Of a stretch of 64,000 nucleotides of DNA, positions 23,834 to 43,372 are shown one piece after another (the first letter of the stretch is position 1; every line of letters starts with the position of its first letter). Below the pieces are notes generated by a model, which saw nothing but the letters and a program-made list of their open reading frames with translations, was not told the DNA's origin and did not search any database. The stretch is taken from the NCBI RefSeq assembly GCF_022539505.1, contig NC_061511.1, positions 34,420,620 through 34,484,619 of the forward strand, written 5' to 3'. Origin of the DNA: Lolium rigidum (taxonomy: Eukaryota; Streptophyta; Magnoliopsida; Poales; Poaceae). A program made the translations under genes and the position numbers.

Positions 23834-24380
23834 ATGGCGGAAGGCACTCCGGTCAAGTACGAGGATCCGGCGAGGAGCTCAAGAAGAAGTATGACGAGAT
23901 CAAAGCGAGTCTTCGAAGCCGACCTCATCGGCTCTTTTCACAGAACCCGCTCACATGGCATCGGGTGGAAAGGGTTCTCACCTGGCGCGCTCGATGGAGT
24001 GGACCTGTCCACCCCGTCGGAAGAACGCACCAGGTCGCTGCGTCGGGAGATCAACTTCATGGTGGCTCATTCGGCTGCACCGCCATTCTGAGAGCCTGGT
24101 GAACACTTTGGAGCGTGTCGCTCTGCGCGTGATCCAGGAAATCATGAGCCATCAGTATTCTCCGTCAGGACCAGCTCTGGGGACTTACCAAGGAGAGATG
24201 CCACTCCAGTCCCGTCCACCGCTGCCGTTCGCGTTGGTAGCACCAGAAGTGCCGAATTCACCGGCATCCGCCGTTAACATGGTGGGGCTCGCTTACCCTG
24301 GAGGGTGCCCGCCAAGATTCTCGTTCAACATCAACATGATAGGGCTCGGGCACCACCCTGGCAAGGACAGTGACGAGGGT
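23834..24380 (+). pseudogene. gag remnant of element D
   Basis: Reading opens at ATG 23834 (MAEGTPVKYEDPAR) and continues over several frames with Tat-type gag pieces: ELKKKYDEIK, ADLIGSFHRTRSHG, PSEERTRSLRREINFMVAH, VALRVIQEIMSHQYSPSGP. Frame changes occur near 23880, 23950 and 24070. The gag core, zinc knuckle and protease expected next are absent. The sequence passes straight into the linker ahead of RT, pointing to an internal deletion. Confidence 0.75.
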
Positions 24381-27300
24381 AGCTGCTCTCACAGCGAAGA
24401 CAAGGAGGAAGTTGTTCCACGCGATCGGCCCCGACACCTCCAAAAAATCCTGGTTACAATCAAGATGAAGGCCGATGCCGGCGATCGGCCCGCATTATCC
24501 GTACCACATGCTCTCCCTGTATGTGGTGTCGACCTCACAGGTGACGGAAAGCTAGGATATGGGTTCACATCGGCTGACGAACTAGAAGAAGTCGACATCG
24601 GTCCTGGGGATAAGCCGCGACCAACCTTTATCAGCAAGAAGCTAGATCCACATCTTAGGGGTCAGATGATAGCTCTGCTAAAAGAATACCCAGATTGCTT
24701 CGCGTGGGATTACACAGAGATGCCTGGGTTGGACAGGAGCATCATTGAACATCGGCTTCCCCTTAAGAAAGGGTTTCGGCCGTTCCAACAACGAGCACGT
24801 CAGATGAAGGCCGAAATTCTGGAAGAAGTCAAGAAAGAGATCGAGAAGATGTTGGCCGCCGGGTTCATCAGGCCATGCAGGTACGCTGAATGGATCTCCA
24901 GTATCGTTCCTGTAGAAAAGAAAGACGGCCGATGGCGTGTGGCCATCGATTTCCGAGATCTCAACGAGCCACTCCAAAAGATGAATATCCGATGCCTGTG
25001 GCAGAAACGTTGATCAATGCAGCTGCTGGCCATAAGGTGTTGAGCTTCATGGATGGCAACGCCGGCTATAACCAAATTTTCATGGCTCCAGAAGATATAC
25101 ACAAGACCGCATTCAGAGTGCCAGGAGCAGTAGGCTTGTTTGAATATGTAGTCATGACCTTCGGGTTGAAGAATGCTTGGTGCAACGTACCAAAGAGCCA
25201 TGAATTATATATTTCACGATCCGATCGGCAAGTTGGTGGAAATCTACATCGATGACGTGGTGGTCAAGTCTGTCTCCATGGAGGGACACTTGGATGATTT
25301 GCGACGCATCCTAGACCGAACTCGGAAGTTCGGACCGAGAATGAATCCGAAGAAGTGTGCCTTTGGTGTGACGGCCGGTCAGTTCCTAGGTTTTTTGGTT
25401 CATGAACGGGGAATTGAGATCGGCCTGAAAAGCCAGGAGGCAGTGCGTACCATGCAGCCGCCCACCACGAAGAAAGAGCTCCAACGTCTTATCGGCAAGA
25501 TCAACTTCGTCCGACGATTCATCTCTAACCTGTCAGGACGAATCGAGCCGTTCATGGCGCTGGTAAAGATTAAATCTGATGACGAGTTTTCATTGGGGGG
25601 CAGAACAGCAGCAGGCGTTTGACGAGATTAAGCGGTATCTGACGACGCTGCATGTGCTAGTTCCACCCCAACAAGACAGGCCGTTCTATATCTACTTGTC
25701 GATAGGCCGACACGTCCATCGCTTCGGTGGTGGTGCAACTTTATGAGGGTGTTGAAAAGGTCATTTTCTACCTCAGCGGAAGGATGTTGGACGCGGAGAC
25801 AAGGTATCCTGAGGTCGAGAAGCTTTGCCTTTGCCTGTTCTTCACCTGCACCAAGCTCCATCACATCCTTTTGACGGCAGAGATCATCGTCATCTGCAAG
25901 TCGGACGTTGTCAAGCACATGCTGTCGGCCCCTGTTTTGAAAGGCCGGCTTGGTAAGTGGATGTTTGCGCTGACGGAGTTCGACCTTCGGTATCAGCCTG
26001 CGAAAGCAGTCAAGGGACAAGCGTTGGCCGATCTTATAGCTGAGCGGATTAATACTAATATAGCGGCACTATCCGTACGTGCGTGGGCTATGTTCTTCGA
26101 TGGATCGGCTTGTGACGATGGTTGTGGCATCGGCATTACTGCTCGTGTCGCCTCGGGGGCAACATATTCTTTCGCCATCGGGCTATCTGCCCCTTGCACC
26201 AACAATGTTGCTTGAGTATGAGGCGGTGCGCAAGGGGATGGAGTTGCTTTTGGAAGCCGGGGCGAGGCGGTGGAGCTTTTTGGAGACTCGAAGTTGGTGA
26301 TCTCTCAACTCACGGACGAATACAAGTGCGAGAGTGAATCACTTTTTCCATATTGGGTGGAGTGTCGTGAGCTGATGACACATTTTCGGTATATCAATTT
26401 CAATTGGGTCCCAAGGTCTCAGAATACCGACGCCAATGATCTCGCACGGATGGCGTCGGGATACAAGGACATACCCGACGGGTCGGAAGTTCAGAGTGCG
26501 GTTCTGGAACGGGATGATTGGAGAACCGATATCTTCAATTATTTGAAGGATTCGGCTCGGGGGCACCCAAAAGGATAAGATACAAGGCTATGAAATATGT
26601 CCTTATAGGAGATGACATGTTCTACGGGACGTTGGAAGGGTTACTACTTAAATGCACGGGACCAAGCCGAGTCTAATCGGCTCTTACATGAGGTGCATGA
26701 AGGCGCTGTGGAACTCACCAATCGGCCCATAAGATGAAGTGGTTAATTAGGCGATCGGGGTTTTATTGGCCTACCATGCTTTGGAAGACTTGCTTCAACT
26801 ACTACAAGGGATGCCAAGCGTGTCAAATGTTCGGAAAAATCCGAGATGGTACCCGCGTCGGCCATGAGACCCCATCATCAAACCTTGGCCATTTCGAGGT
26901 TGGGGCATGGATATGATCGGCAAGATACATCCTCCAGTCAAGCAAAAACCATGAGTGGATTCTGGCCATTACGGATTATTTCACCAAATGGGTGGAGGCC
27001 GTTCCCATGAAGAAAGTAAAATCGGAAGATGTTATCCAATTTGTCAAAGAACATGTCATTCATAGGTTCGGGATTCCCCAAACCATCACGACCGATGGAG
27101 GTTCGGTTTTTGTCTCTAAAGAATTCAGAAAGTTACTGCGATGACATGGGGATTAAGCTAATCCGATCATCTCCATACTACGCTCAAGCCAACGGGCAAG
27201 CCGAAGCATCCAATCAAAGCCTGATCAAGCTGATTAAGAGGAAGATCGAGGAGAACCCCAGGGTGTGGCATGAGACGTTGTCAGAGGCTTTGTGGGCCTA

Positions 27301-27783
27301 TCGCATGTCATGCCATGGAGCTATAAAGACTTCGCCGTACCGGCTTGTCTATGGGCGGGAGGCCGTATTACCTTGGGAAATTACGGTCTGGATCGAGACG
27401 TGTCACGTTTCGAATGACTGACACACGAGGAATATGCAACCACGATGAGTGACACTATTGAGGATGCAACGGAACTTAGACTTTGGTCGTTAGAGAAGAT
27501 TAAAGAGAACAAAGCCAGGGTAGCTCGGGCATACAATAAAAAGGTAAGACCAAAGGAGTTTCAAGTTGGTGATCTAGTATGGGAAGCCGTGTTGCCACTA
27601 GGAACCGGGGATAAAGCATACGGCAAATGGTCTCCTAATTGGCACGGTCCTTACAAAGTCATCCAGGTTACGAAGGGCAATGCCTACATGCTTGAACAGT
27701 TGGATGGTGTGAAGTTCCCAGTGGCCGTCAATGGCCAACATCTCAAGAAGTATTTCCCAAGCATGTGGGAGGATGGGCAGTGA
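24381..27783 (+). pseudogene. Decayed pol (RT, RNase H, aRNase H, integrase) of element D
   Basis: The domains follow in order. RT: KEIEKMLAAGFIRPCRYAEW at ~24830, VAIDFRDLNE at ~24945, catalytic YIDD at 25245-25256. RT-linked RNase H: ~25690-26050. A second RNase H-like domain: WAMFFDGSA at ~26085 to ~26470. Integrase: zinc region with HEVHEG and CQACQMF at ~26690-26830; core with Asp at ~26911 (MDMIGK), Asp at ~27093 (TDGG) and Glu in QAEASNQ (~27200). C-terminal GPY-like part: FQVGDLVWEAVLP to WHGPYKVIQVT, ending at TGA 27783. Frame breaks near 24970, 25180, 25610, 26220, 26700, 26930 and 27420 make it non-functional. No protease motif was found. Confidence 0.87.
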
Positions 27784-28285
27784 GATATGGAGGCCGATTT
27801 TAAATCGGCCAGTAAAAAAATCCAAAATAACAGCCAATGTACAGACATCGACTTCAGTATACAAACATGTGGAGACAACAGTATGCGTACAGCCGATGCA
27901 CGGGCATCGACTTCAGAATAATAAAAGCCGATGCATTGCCATCGACTCTAGAGGAGCAAGCTCAATCATAACATTTGGGATAAGTCATCCTAGTGGTTTG
28001 TTGAGGAGTTCAATCTGCACGTTTGAGATGGTTTGGACGGAAACTAGACCTGTTGGACCGTGTGGATAGGCAACGGCTTGGCCTCAAATCGCGTTTATAG
28101 TGCAAGCCGATGCCCTGTCATCGGCTCTTTGTACAACGACTTCGTTCGACAATCGGCAAAGTTGACAAGAAAGTAAGACTAATTGGGGAATATTCTCTTC
28201 ATTAATAGTGGGATTTCTTACAAAGAAAGAGCCGATTGCTCGGGGAAGAAAGAACAAAAGCCGACTACTACTACTAGTCCCTAAT

Positions 28286-28764
28286 CTAAGGGCCGTTACT
28301 GCCCTCGTCATCGTCGTCGCTGCCGCCGGCGCAGCTGCTGATAGGCTCCTCATCGCTGCTCCCGTAGCCTTCTACGGGAGCCTCGTCTTCCTCATCGTCG
28401 TCATCGCTGTCGTCGTCCCACCAGGCGCGGAGGCGCTTCGCCGGTGGGTAACCTTCGAGGGAGTCGTCGTCGTCATCCTCCACCTCTTCCTCGGAGGAGG
28501 TGAAGTCGTCCCGGGAGAAGCGGTCGTCCTCGCTCTCCGCCTCCTCCTCCCGTCGACGAGGAATCGAAGGTCGTCCTCTCCGTCGGTCAAGGATTTGTCA
28601 TCCTCGGACCGGATGGAGGAATCGTGCTCCTCCTTGTCCCACGTCGTTGGGGCGAGGATGTCGTGCGCCGCCAACGAGCCCCACTCTGGCGTCGGCTCAC
28701 GGAAGGGAGATGATACATCGGAGAGGTTTGAGGAGGCAGAGGAGGAGGAGGAGGAAGAAGACAT
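28286..28764 (-). pseudogene. Antisense acidic ORF of element D
   Basis: On the minus strand an ATG at 28764 in good context (GCCATGT) opens a serine-rich frame (SSNLSDVSSPFREPTPEW, DILAPTTWDKEEHDSS). One frame change near 28555 leads into an acidic tail with GYPPAKRLRAWWDDDSDDDDEED and EPISSC, ending at 28286. The reconstructed layout is ~160 residues. It has no catalytic motif and a short basic patch. Similar antisense ORFs of unknown function occur in Grande/RIRE2-type Tat elements. The position between integrase and 3' LTR fits that pattern. Confidence 0.65.
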
Positions 28765-29061
28765 GGCTACGGAGGAATGGGGGTTTTTTGCCGATGGCTA
28801 GTACGGAGCAGGAGGGTGAAAGGGCGAACTGCTCGACACGGTTAAATAATGGATATAGTGGAGGTTCAATGCCACAACAGTTTCCGAGGAAGTGGTGCCC
28901 AACAGAAGAAAAAAAAACCGTCAGGCCACGCGGAGAAGTGGAGGAGGCAAGGCATCATGATGAAGGATACTGCGGCGGTTTACGCTCGCGCCACGACATG
29001 ACCCGACGAAGGAAAAGCTTAATGATTTTGGAAATGTCATTTCCAAAACCAGGGGGGCATG

Positions 29062-30062
29062 TGTTATCACCAGAATTTGACCGGATCAGAGGTGGTCCGC
29101 GATTGGAGATGGGCGTGAAGAATATACATAGAAGAAATACATGAATCGGCCTTCCATACCAAGTTTGGGCTAGTTTGCCCGTGTATCTGTAACATAGTAG
29201 GATACGTGTCGTTTAGAAGTTAGAATTTAACCCGTGCACGGTTAGGTGCACGCCTGAATTAGAAAGTCCCCCGGACTATAAATATGTATCTAGGGTTTAT
29301 GAAATAAACAACAATCACGTTCACCACAAACCAATCTAGGCGCATCGCCAACTCGCCCGTCTCGAGGGTTTCTTCCGGGTAAGCACCATGCTGCCTAGAT
29401 CGCATCTTGCGATCTAGGCAGCGCACGTTTATTCGTCGTTCATGCGTTGCTCGTACTGAAGCCTTTTTGATGGCGAGCAACGTAGTTATCATAGATGTTT
29501 TAGGGTTAGCATTGTTCATCATATCATATGCTATCGTCGTGCAACCCTTAGGCATCTAGCCGCCCTTACGCCTATCTTGGGTGTAAGGGCGGCACCCGCT
29601 TGATCATTGTCTAGTAGATCCGATCCGTTATGATTGCTCCTTGTTCTTCAAGGATTAGTTTAATATCCGCATCGTTAGGCCTTACAAACGGGTCGAAGGA
29701 TCCGAGTGGCGCGTAGGGTGTAGTTTGCTAGCCCTAGACGGGATGTTCCGAGGATCAACTTCGTGTTGGTTTTTAGGCCTTGTCTAGGGTCGGTTTACGA
29801 TCACCGTGCGTGGCCGCCGAGACTCGATCACGAGTAGGATGTTCGATTATGCGGTGAAAACCCCAAATCGTAGTAGGTCGCTTTAGCTTTATCTTGATCA
29901 AGCGGGACCACCATCTGATCGTACACCTCGTACGCATCATGGGTGGATCGGCTCTTTGAGCCGATTCACGGGACAACCTGAGCCGATCGAGGCTCGTATT
30001 TAATGTTTACGTGTATGCCATGCGAGGAAACTAAGCGAGGCATCATCCAACACCTTCTGACC
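29062..30062 (+). repeat. 3' LTR of element D, cut by the gap
   Basis: The first ~1.0 kb of the LTR matches 22609-23600. The last ~165 bp and the flanking duplication are lost in the N run. Confidence 0.88.
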
Positions 30063-30162
30063 NNNNNNNNNNNNNNNNNNNNNNNNNNNNNNNNNNNNNN
30101 NNNNNNNNNNNNNNNNNNNNNNNNNNNNNNNNNNNNNNNNNNNNNNNNNNNNNNNNNNNNNN
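30063..30162. other. Assembly gap of 100 Ns
   Basis: The run is exactly 100 Ns, a conventional placeholder for a gap of unknown size. At least the end of D, the rest of the left E LTR, the interior of E, the left part of the right E LTR and the left half of C would be expected in this interval. Confidence 0.95.
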
Positions 30163-30795
30163 AACAGAAAGTTTTTTTGCTGTTGTTGGGAGGAAAGGTG
30201 CTGGTGCTGTCGTGTTGAAGTTATTTTCTTGCACTGAGGCCTGTTTCAGTTTATTAATAGTTTGAGGTAATGGGATGTATCAATGCATTTTTTTCTATTT
30301 CTGATTTAAAACATGGATATTTGATGGTGTCTGTACCTATTATGTCTTATTTGCATGCTGGTATGAATGCTTAAATACCATTGCTGATAATAATGCAGAA
30401 AAGTTCTAAGTTAGGAAGCTTTCGGTTTCATGATCTTTTAGTCCCCCAAGTTAGTTGAGGAGAATTTTTGATGATATTTTCTTTGTCTCCTATTTATGAT
30501 GATTAGTGGTGTCTTTTGGTATTGGCCATGTGGGAGAGTGTTTTATTGTGATTGTACTTATGTTTCCGGTTGCGCTGATGAAATAATAGTAATGATAGCT
30601 ACTTTGTTGAATTTTAGCTTCCGCATTGGCAACTGATGCAATTGATTATGTTTATGTGGAGAGTAATAATTTATGCATGAGACTCATGATAAGAATGCTT
30701 TATGTGATATAGTTAGCTAGATTTGCCATGATGCTAATGAAAAGTTATCAGGACAGGTTGTAGGTTGCAGAAATTTCATGCTATAAAAACATCTC
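30163..30795 (+). repeat. Error-rich inverted copy of the adjacent minus-strand gag
   Basis: Read on the plus strand, this segment follows the same order of words as the minus strand of 30796-31430 (for example GTGGAGAGTAATAATTTATG, then GCATGAGACTCATGAT), but with many small indels. Similarity ends abruptly at ~30795, where the reverse copy begins. It is either a highly decayed inverted copy or a palindromic long-read artefact at a contig end. Confidence 0.65.
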
Positions 30796-30796
30796 T

Positions 30797-31457
30797 GATG
30801 CACTCGCAAGAAATAGTATTTGAAGAAAAAGAGAGCATCAAGAGGCAAATTCAAAACACATTTAAGTCTAAAATGCTTCCTATGCATAGGAATCTTGTAA
30901 ATAAACAAGTTCATGAAGAGCAAAGTAACAAGCATAGGAAGATAAAACAAGTGTAGCTTCAAAAATTTCAGCACATAGAGAGGTGTTTTAGTAACATGAA
31001 AATTTCTACAACCATATTTTCCTCTCTCATAATAACTTTCAGTAGCATCATGAGCAAACTCAACAATATAACTATCACATAAAGCATTTTTATCATGAGT
31101 CTCATGCATAAAATTATTACTCTCCACATAGGCATAGTCAATTTTATTAGTTGTAGTGGGAGCAAATTCAACAAAGTGGCTATCATCATATATAGTAGGC
31201 ATATTGTAATCATAAAAGAAAATTTTCTCCTCAATGCTTGGGGAACTAAAAAGATCATGCTCATCAGAGCCAGCTTCGCCAAGCTTAGAATTTTCCATAG
31301 CATTAGCAACAATGGTGTTCAAAGCATCCATAGTAATAACATTCCCATTAGCATGCATATAAAGTTCCATGGGTTTTTTAGTTCTCTCTTCAAACACATC
31401 ATGTCCTAATTCAAGATAAAGTTCATAAAGATCTCTCATATTTTTGTTGTTTTCCAT
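30797..31457 (-). pseudogene. 5' part of the gag-like gene of element C
   Basis: The frame opens at ATG 31457 (MENNKNMRDLYELYLELG) and stays open to the inversion junction, ~220 residues. It includes SKLGEAGSDEHDLFSSPS and EEKIFF, the same module seen twice in element 1. The true C-terminus is lost. It is acidic and has no recognised catalytic motif. Confidence 0.7.
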
Positions 31458-31689
31458 TATGCTTAACTAGTGAAATAAAAACATGCATGATATTAAGTAA
31501 AGTAAAACAAGTAACTAATTTTTTTGTGTTTTTGATATAGAGTGCAAGACAGTAAATAAAGTAAAGCTAGCAACTAATTTTTTTGTGTTTTGATATAATG
31601 CAGCAAACAAAGTAGTAAATAAAATAAAGCAAGACAAAACAAAGTAAAGAGATTGAGAAGTGGAGACTCCCCTGCAGCGTGTCTTGATC

Positions 31690-31707
31690 TCACCGACAAC
31701 GGCGCCG
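31690..31707 (-). other. Primer binding site of element C
   Basis: On the minus strand the sequence CGGCGCCGTTGTCGGTGA follows the LTR by ~10 nt. It is a slightly mutated tRNA-Asp-type primer site. Confidence 0.7.
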
Positions 31708-31717
31708 GAAAAGAGCT

Positions 31718-33308
31718 TGATGGCGTGTATTTCACACGTTCGTTGGGCAACCCCAAGAGGAAGGTATGATGCGCACAGCAGCAAGTTTTCCTCGAAAGAA
31801 ACCAAGGTTTATCGAACCAGGAGGAGCCAAGAAGCACGTTGAAGGTTGATGGCGGCAGGATGTAGTGCGGCGCAAAACCAGGGATTCCGGCGCCAACGTG
31901 GAACCTGCACAACACAACCAAAGTACTTTGCCCCAACGAAACAGTGAGGTTGTCAATCTCACCGGCTTGCTGTAACAAAGGATTAACCGAATTGTGTGGA
32001 AGATGATTGTTTGCAGAGAAAACAGTAAAACAAGTATTGCAGCAGATTTGTATTTCAGTATTAAAAGAATGGACCGGGGTCCACAGTTCACTAGAGGTGT
32101 CTCTCCCATAAGATAAAAGCATGTTGGGTGAACAAATTACAGTCGGGCAATTGACAAATAGAGAGGGCATAACAATGCACATACATGTCATGATAAGTAC
32201 AGTGAGATTTAATTGGGCATTACGACAAAGTACATAGACCGCCATCCAACTGCATCTATGCCTAAAAAGTCCACCTTCAGGTTATCGTCCGAACCCCTTC
32301 CAGTATTAAGTTGCAAAGCAACAGACAATTGCATTAAGTATGGTGCGTAATGTAATCAACAACTACATCCTCGGACATAGCGCCAATGTTTTATCCCTAG
32401 TGGCAACAAGCACAACACAACCTTAGAACTTTCTGTCACTGTCCCAGGTGTCAATGCAGGCATGAACCCACTATCGAGCATAAATACTCCCTCTTGGAGT
32501 TAAAAGCAAAAACTTGGCCAGAGCCTCTACTAGTAACGGAGAGCATGCAAGATCATAAACAACACATATGTAATAACTTGATAATTAACATAACATGGTA
32601 TTCTCTATCCATCGGATCCCGACAAACACAACATAGAGTATTACAGATAGATGATCTTGATCATGTTAGGCAGCTCACAAGATCCAACAATGAAGCACAA
32701 TGAGGAGAAGACAACCATCTAGCTACTGCTATGGACCCATAGTCCAGGGGTGAACTACTCACTCATCACTCCGGAGGCGACCATGGCGGTGTAGAGTCCA
32801 CCGGGAGATGAATCCCCTCTCCGGCAGGGTGCCGGAGGAGATCTCCAGAATCCCCCGAGATGGGATCGGCGGCGGCGGCGTCTCAGTAAGGTTTTCCGTA
32901 TCGTGGGTTTTCGCCTCAGGGGTTTCGCGACGGAGGCTTTAAGTAGGCGGAAGGGCAGAGTCGGGGGATGACGAGGGGCCCACACCACGGGCGGCGCGGG
33001 CCCCCTTGGCCGCGCCGCCATGTGGTTTGGCCACCTCGTGGCCCCACTTCGTATGCTCTTCGGTCTTCGGAAGGTTCGTGGCGAAATAGGCCCCTGGGTC
33101 TTCGTTTCGTCCAATTCCGAGAATATTTCGTTACTAGGATTTCTGAAACCAAAAACAGCGAGAAAACAGAACGGCACTTCGGCATCTTGTTAATAGGTTA
33201 GTTCCAGAAAATGCACGAATATGACATAAAGTGTGCATAAAACATGTAGGTATCATCAATAATATGGCATAGAACATAAGAAATTATCGATACGTCGGAG
33301 ACGTATCA
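31718..33308 (-). repeat. 5' LTR of element C (reverse)
   Basis: This 1,591-bp LTR, read on the minus strand, starts TGATACGTCTCCGACGTATC and ends CACGCCATCA. Confidence 0.88.
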
Positions 33309-34457
33309 AAGGCATAACAATGCACATACATATATCATGATGAGTACTATGAGATTTAATCAGGGCATTACGACAAAGTACATAGACCGCTATCCAGCAT
33401 GCATCTATGCCTAAAAAGTCCACCTTCAGGTTATCATCCGAACCCCTCCGGTATTAAGTTGCAAACAACGGACAATTGCATTAAGTATGGTGCGTAATGT
33501 AATCAACACAAATATCCTTAGACAAAGCATCGATGTTTTATCCCTAGTGGCAACAACACATACACAACCTTAGAACTTTATCATATTGCCCCAGATTTAA
33601 TGGAGGCATGAACCCACTATCGAGCATAAATACTCCCTCTTGGAGTCACAAGTATCAACTTGGCCAGAGCCTCTACTAGCAACGGAGAGCATGCAAGAAC
33701 ATAAACAACATATATGATAGATTGATAATCAACTTGACATAGTATTCAATATTCATTGGATCCCAACAAACACAACATGTATCATTACAGATAGATGATC
33801 TTGATCATGATAGGTAGCTCACAAGATCTAACATGATAGCACAATGAGGAGAAGACAACCATCTAGCTACTACTATGGACCCATAGTCCAGGGGTGGACT
33901 ACTCACACATCGATCGGGAGGCGATCATGGCGATGAAGAGACCTCCGGGAGATGATTCCCCTCTCCGGCAGGGTGCCGGAGGCGATCTTCTGAATCCCCC
34001 GAGATGGGATTGGCGGCGGCGGCGTCTCTAGAAGGTTTTCCGTATCGTGGCTCTCGGTATTGGGGGTTTCGCGACGAAGGCTTTAAGTAGGCGGAAGGGC
34101 AGGTCAGGAGGCGTCACGGGGGCCCCACACGCTAGGGCCGCACGGGCCCCCTATATGCCGCGCCGCCCTAGTGTGGCGGCGCCCCGTGGCCCCACTTTGT
34201 TTCCTCTTCGGACTTCTGGAAGCTTCGTGAAAAAATAGGCCCCTGGGCGTTGATTTCGTCCAATTCCGAGAATATTTCCTTACTAGGATTTCTGAAACAA
34301 AAAACAGCAGAAAACAGCAACTGGCTCTTCGACATCTCGTCAATAGGTTAGTGCCGGAAAATGCATAAATATGACATATAATGTGTATAAAACATGTGAG
34401 TATCATCATAAAAGTAGCATGGAACATAAGAAATTATAGATACGTTTGAGACGTATC
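33309..34457 (-). repeat. Right LTR of element E, truncated by element C
   Basis: This 1,149-bp piece begins AAGGCATAACAATG and ends GAGACGTATCA, followed by CTAGG. Its first ~570 bp match 22031-22608 almost base for base. Confidence 0.87.
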
Positions 34458-34462
34458 ACTAG

Positions 34463-35227
34463 GCCTCACTCAAATTTATGAAACAAGTTTAGATTTCAAA
34501 GAAAATGATTAGTTATCCTTAAAAAAAAACTACCAAGCAAGAGGCCCCGCTCACAATATACACTTGTTTTTCTAAAAATATCAACCAACCTGTCCAAAAG
34601 TGGTACTATTTCCATTCCACTATGCTTAGCTATGTAGCCAATTTTTCTACGGAAATTCAATTCGGCTCCTAGGTGCATATGCTCCCTCTACCAAGAATAC
34701 ATATTTAGAAGTGTCGAAAAATTTGGTTACAAAATTCTACATGTATATGTGTGATCATTAAGTTTCGCGAGAAACCGATATTTTTGTGGTCTATGTAGAA
34801 AAGAGAAAATTTATCTTGTGAAAAGTCTTATTTTTAGCATTGAAATTTGTCTTTTTAGTTTTTACACACTACACACGACACATGAAACGACTTTTTTTTT
34901 GGCTCATAGCACATGAAGATGTACATCTTAACTTTTTTGTTTCAGTTTTTTTAACATTTTAAATGTGTTTTAGATGTGTTTCAAAATAAAGGGAGCATAT
35001 GACCCAAAACACGACCTCCTCTTTTTTTCCCCTCTATCTTTGACTACTAACTAATATTGATATTTGAATTTTTACTTCATTGATAAAAAATATTTGGTAG
35101 TTTAGACATGAGGGAGTAAATTATTCAGTAGACACTCAAAGTTGCTCATTGCACCAAGCTGCGTTTGGCATGTTGCAAAGTTCTTAATAATTCAGGAAAA
35201 GGAGAATTGGAGTCGCGATATCATGGT
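34463..35227. other. Intergenic DNA upstream of F2KP
   Basis: AT-rich DNA lies between the LTR island and the GC-rich F2KP 5' flank. Apart from a possible MITE (34680-34997) I see no gene. Confidence 0.5.
34680..34997. mobile_element. Possible MITE with TGCTCCCT ends
   Basis: Inverted ends TGCTCCCT and AGGGAGCA lie 318 bp apart and each is flanked by TA. The ends are short, so assignment to Stowaway-like MITEs is tentative. Confidence 0.4.
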
Positions 35228-35527
35228 CGAATTTAGATTTATGTTTTCGTGATTATAGTTTCCTTCTCCGTTTCCTTCCGTCGACTCGACGGCGAGAGCG
35301 GCCGCGCCGCCGGCGCGCCGCCACGTCCACAGGAAAGCCGCGGCCGCCGCTGCCAGGCGGGCCCCACATTCTATCCTGCGAGCTCCGTCCGAGGCCTCGG
35401 AGTCCGCACCCGCGCCACCACCACCACTCCAATCGCTCTCCCTCCCGAATCCCCAATCGAGAGATAAACCACCACCGTCACACGCTCCACTCTCACCTCA
35501 CGCACACACTCCGCGCGCACCGCAGCC

Positions 35528-43372
<7,845 letters not shown>

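Larger units (their letters stand above)
22609..30062 (+). mobile_element. Ty3/gypsy element D, Tat-like, with decayed gag-pol and antisense ORF
   Basis: The LTRs start TGTTATCACC (22609 and 29062). Between them lie gag, RT, RNase H, a second RNase H-like domain, integrase, then an antisense ORF and a purine tract (AGGGGGGCATG) before the 3' LTR. A second, archaeal-type RNase H and antisense ORFs between pol and the 3' LTR are known traits of the grass Tat lineage (established). The element inserted into the left LTR of E after GGACC (22604-22608). Its right end runs into the N gap, so the second duplication cannot be checked. The LTRs differ at about 15 sites by eye over ~1 kb. Confidence 0.88.
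30796..33308 (-). mobile_element. Reverse-oriented LTR element C, truncated at an inversion junction
   Basis: From right to left it shows a complete 5' LTR (33308-31718), a tRNA-Asp-type primer site, a leader and the start of gag, then ends at ~30796 where the sequence turns back on itself. It sits in the right LTR copy of E: the base after it begins AAGGC (33309-33313), and AAGGCATAACAATG is intact in the left E LTR at ~22032. Its own 3' half and left LTR are missing. Confidence 0.82.
21584..34457 (-). mobile_element. Oldest reverse-oriented LTR element (E), interrupted; TSD CTAGG
   Basis: Its left end (TGATACGTGTAG...) and right end (...GAGACGTATCA) are the two termini of a reverse-oriented TGATACG-family LTR. 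CTAGG lies just outside both, at 21579-21583 and 34458-34462. Parts of two LTR copies remain (21584-22608 and 33309-34457) and overlap in content, so this was a two-LTR element and not one split solo LTR. Most of its own interior is missing: it lies in the N gap or was deleted. Two other elements now occupy the middle. Confidence 0.8.

Noticed and set aside
28208..28801. 197-codon plus-strand frame in element D
   Set aside because: It is a shadow of the antisense acidic ORF. The antisense frame has the better ATG context and matches the known arrangement in Tat elements.
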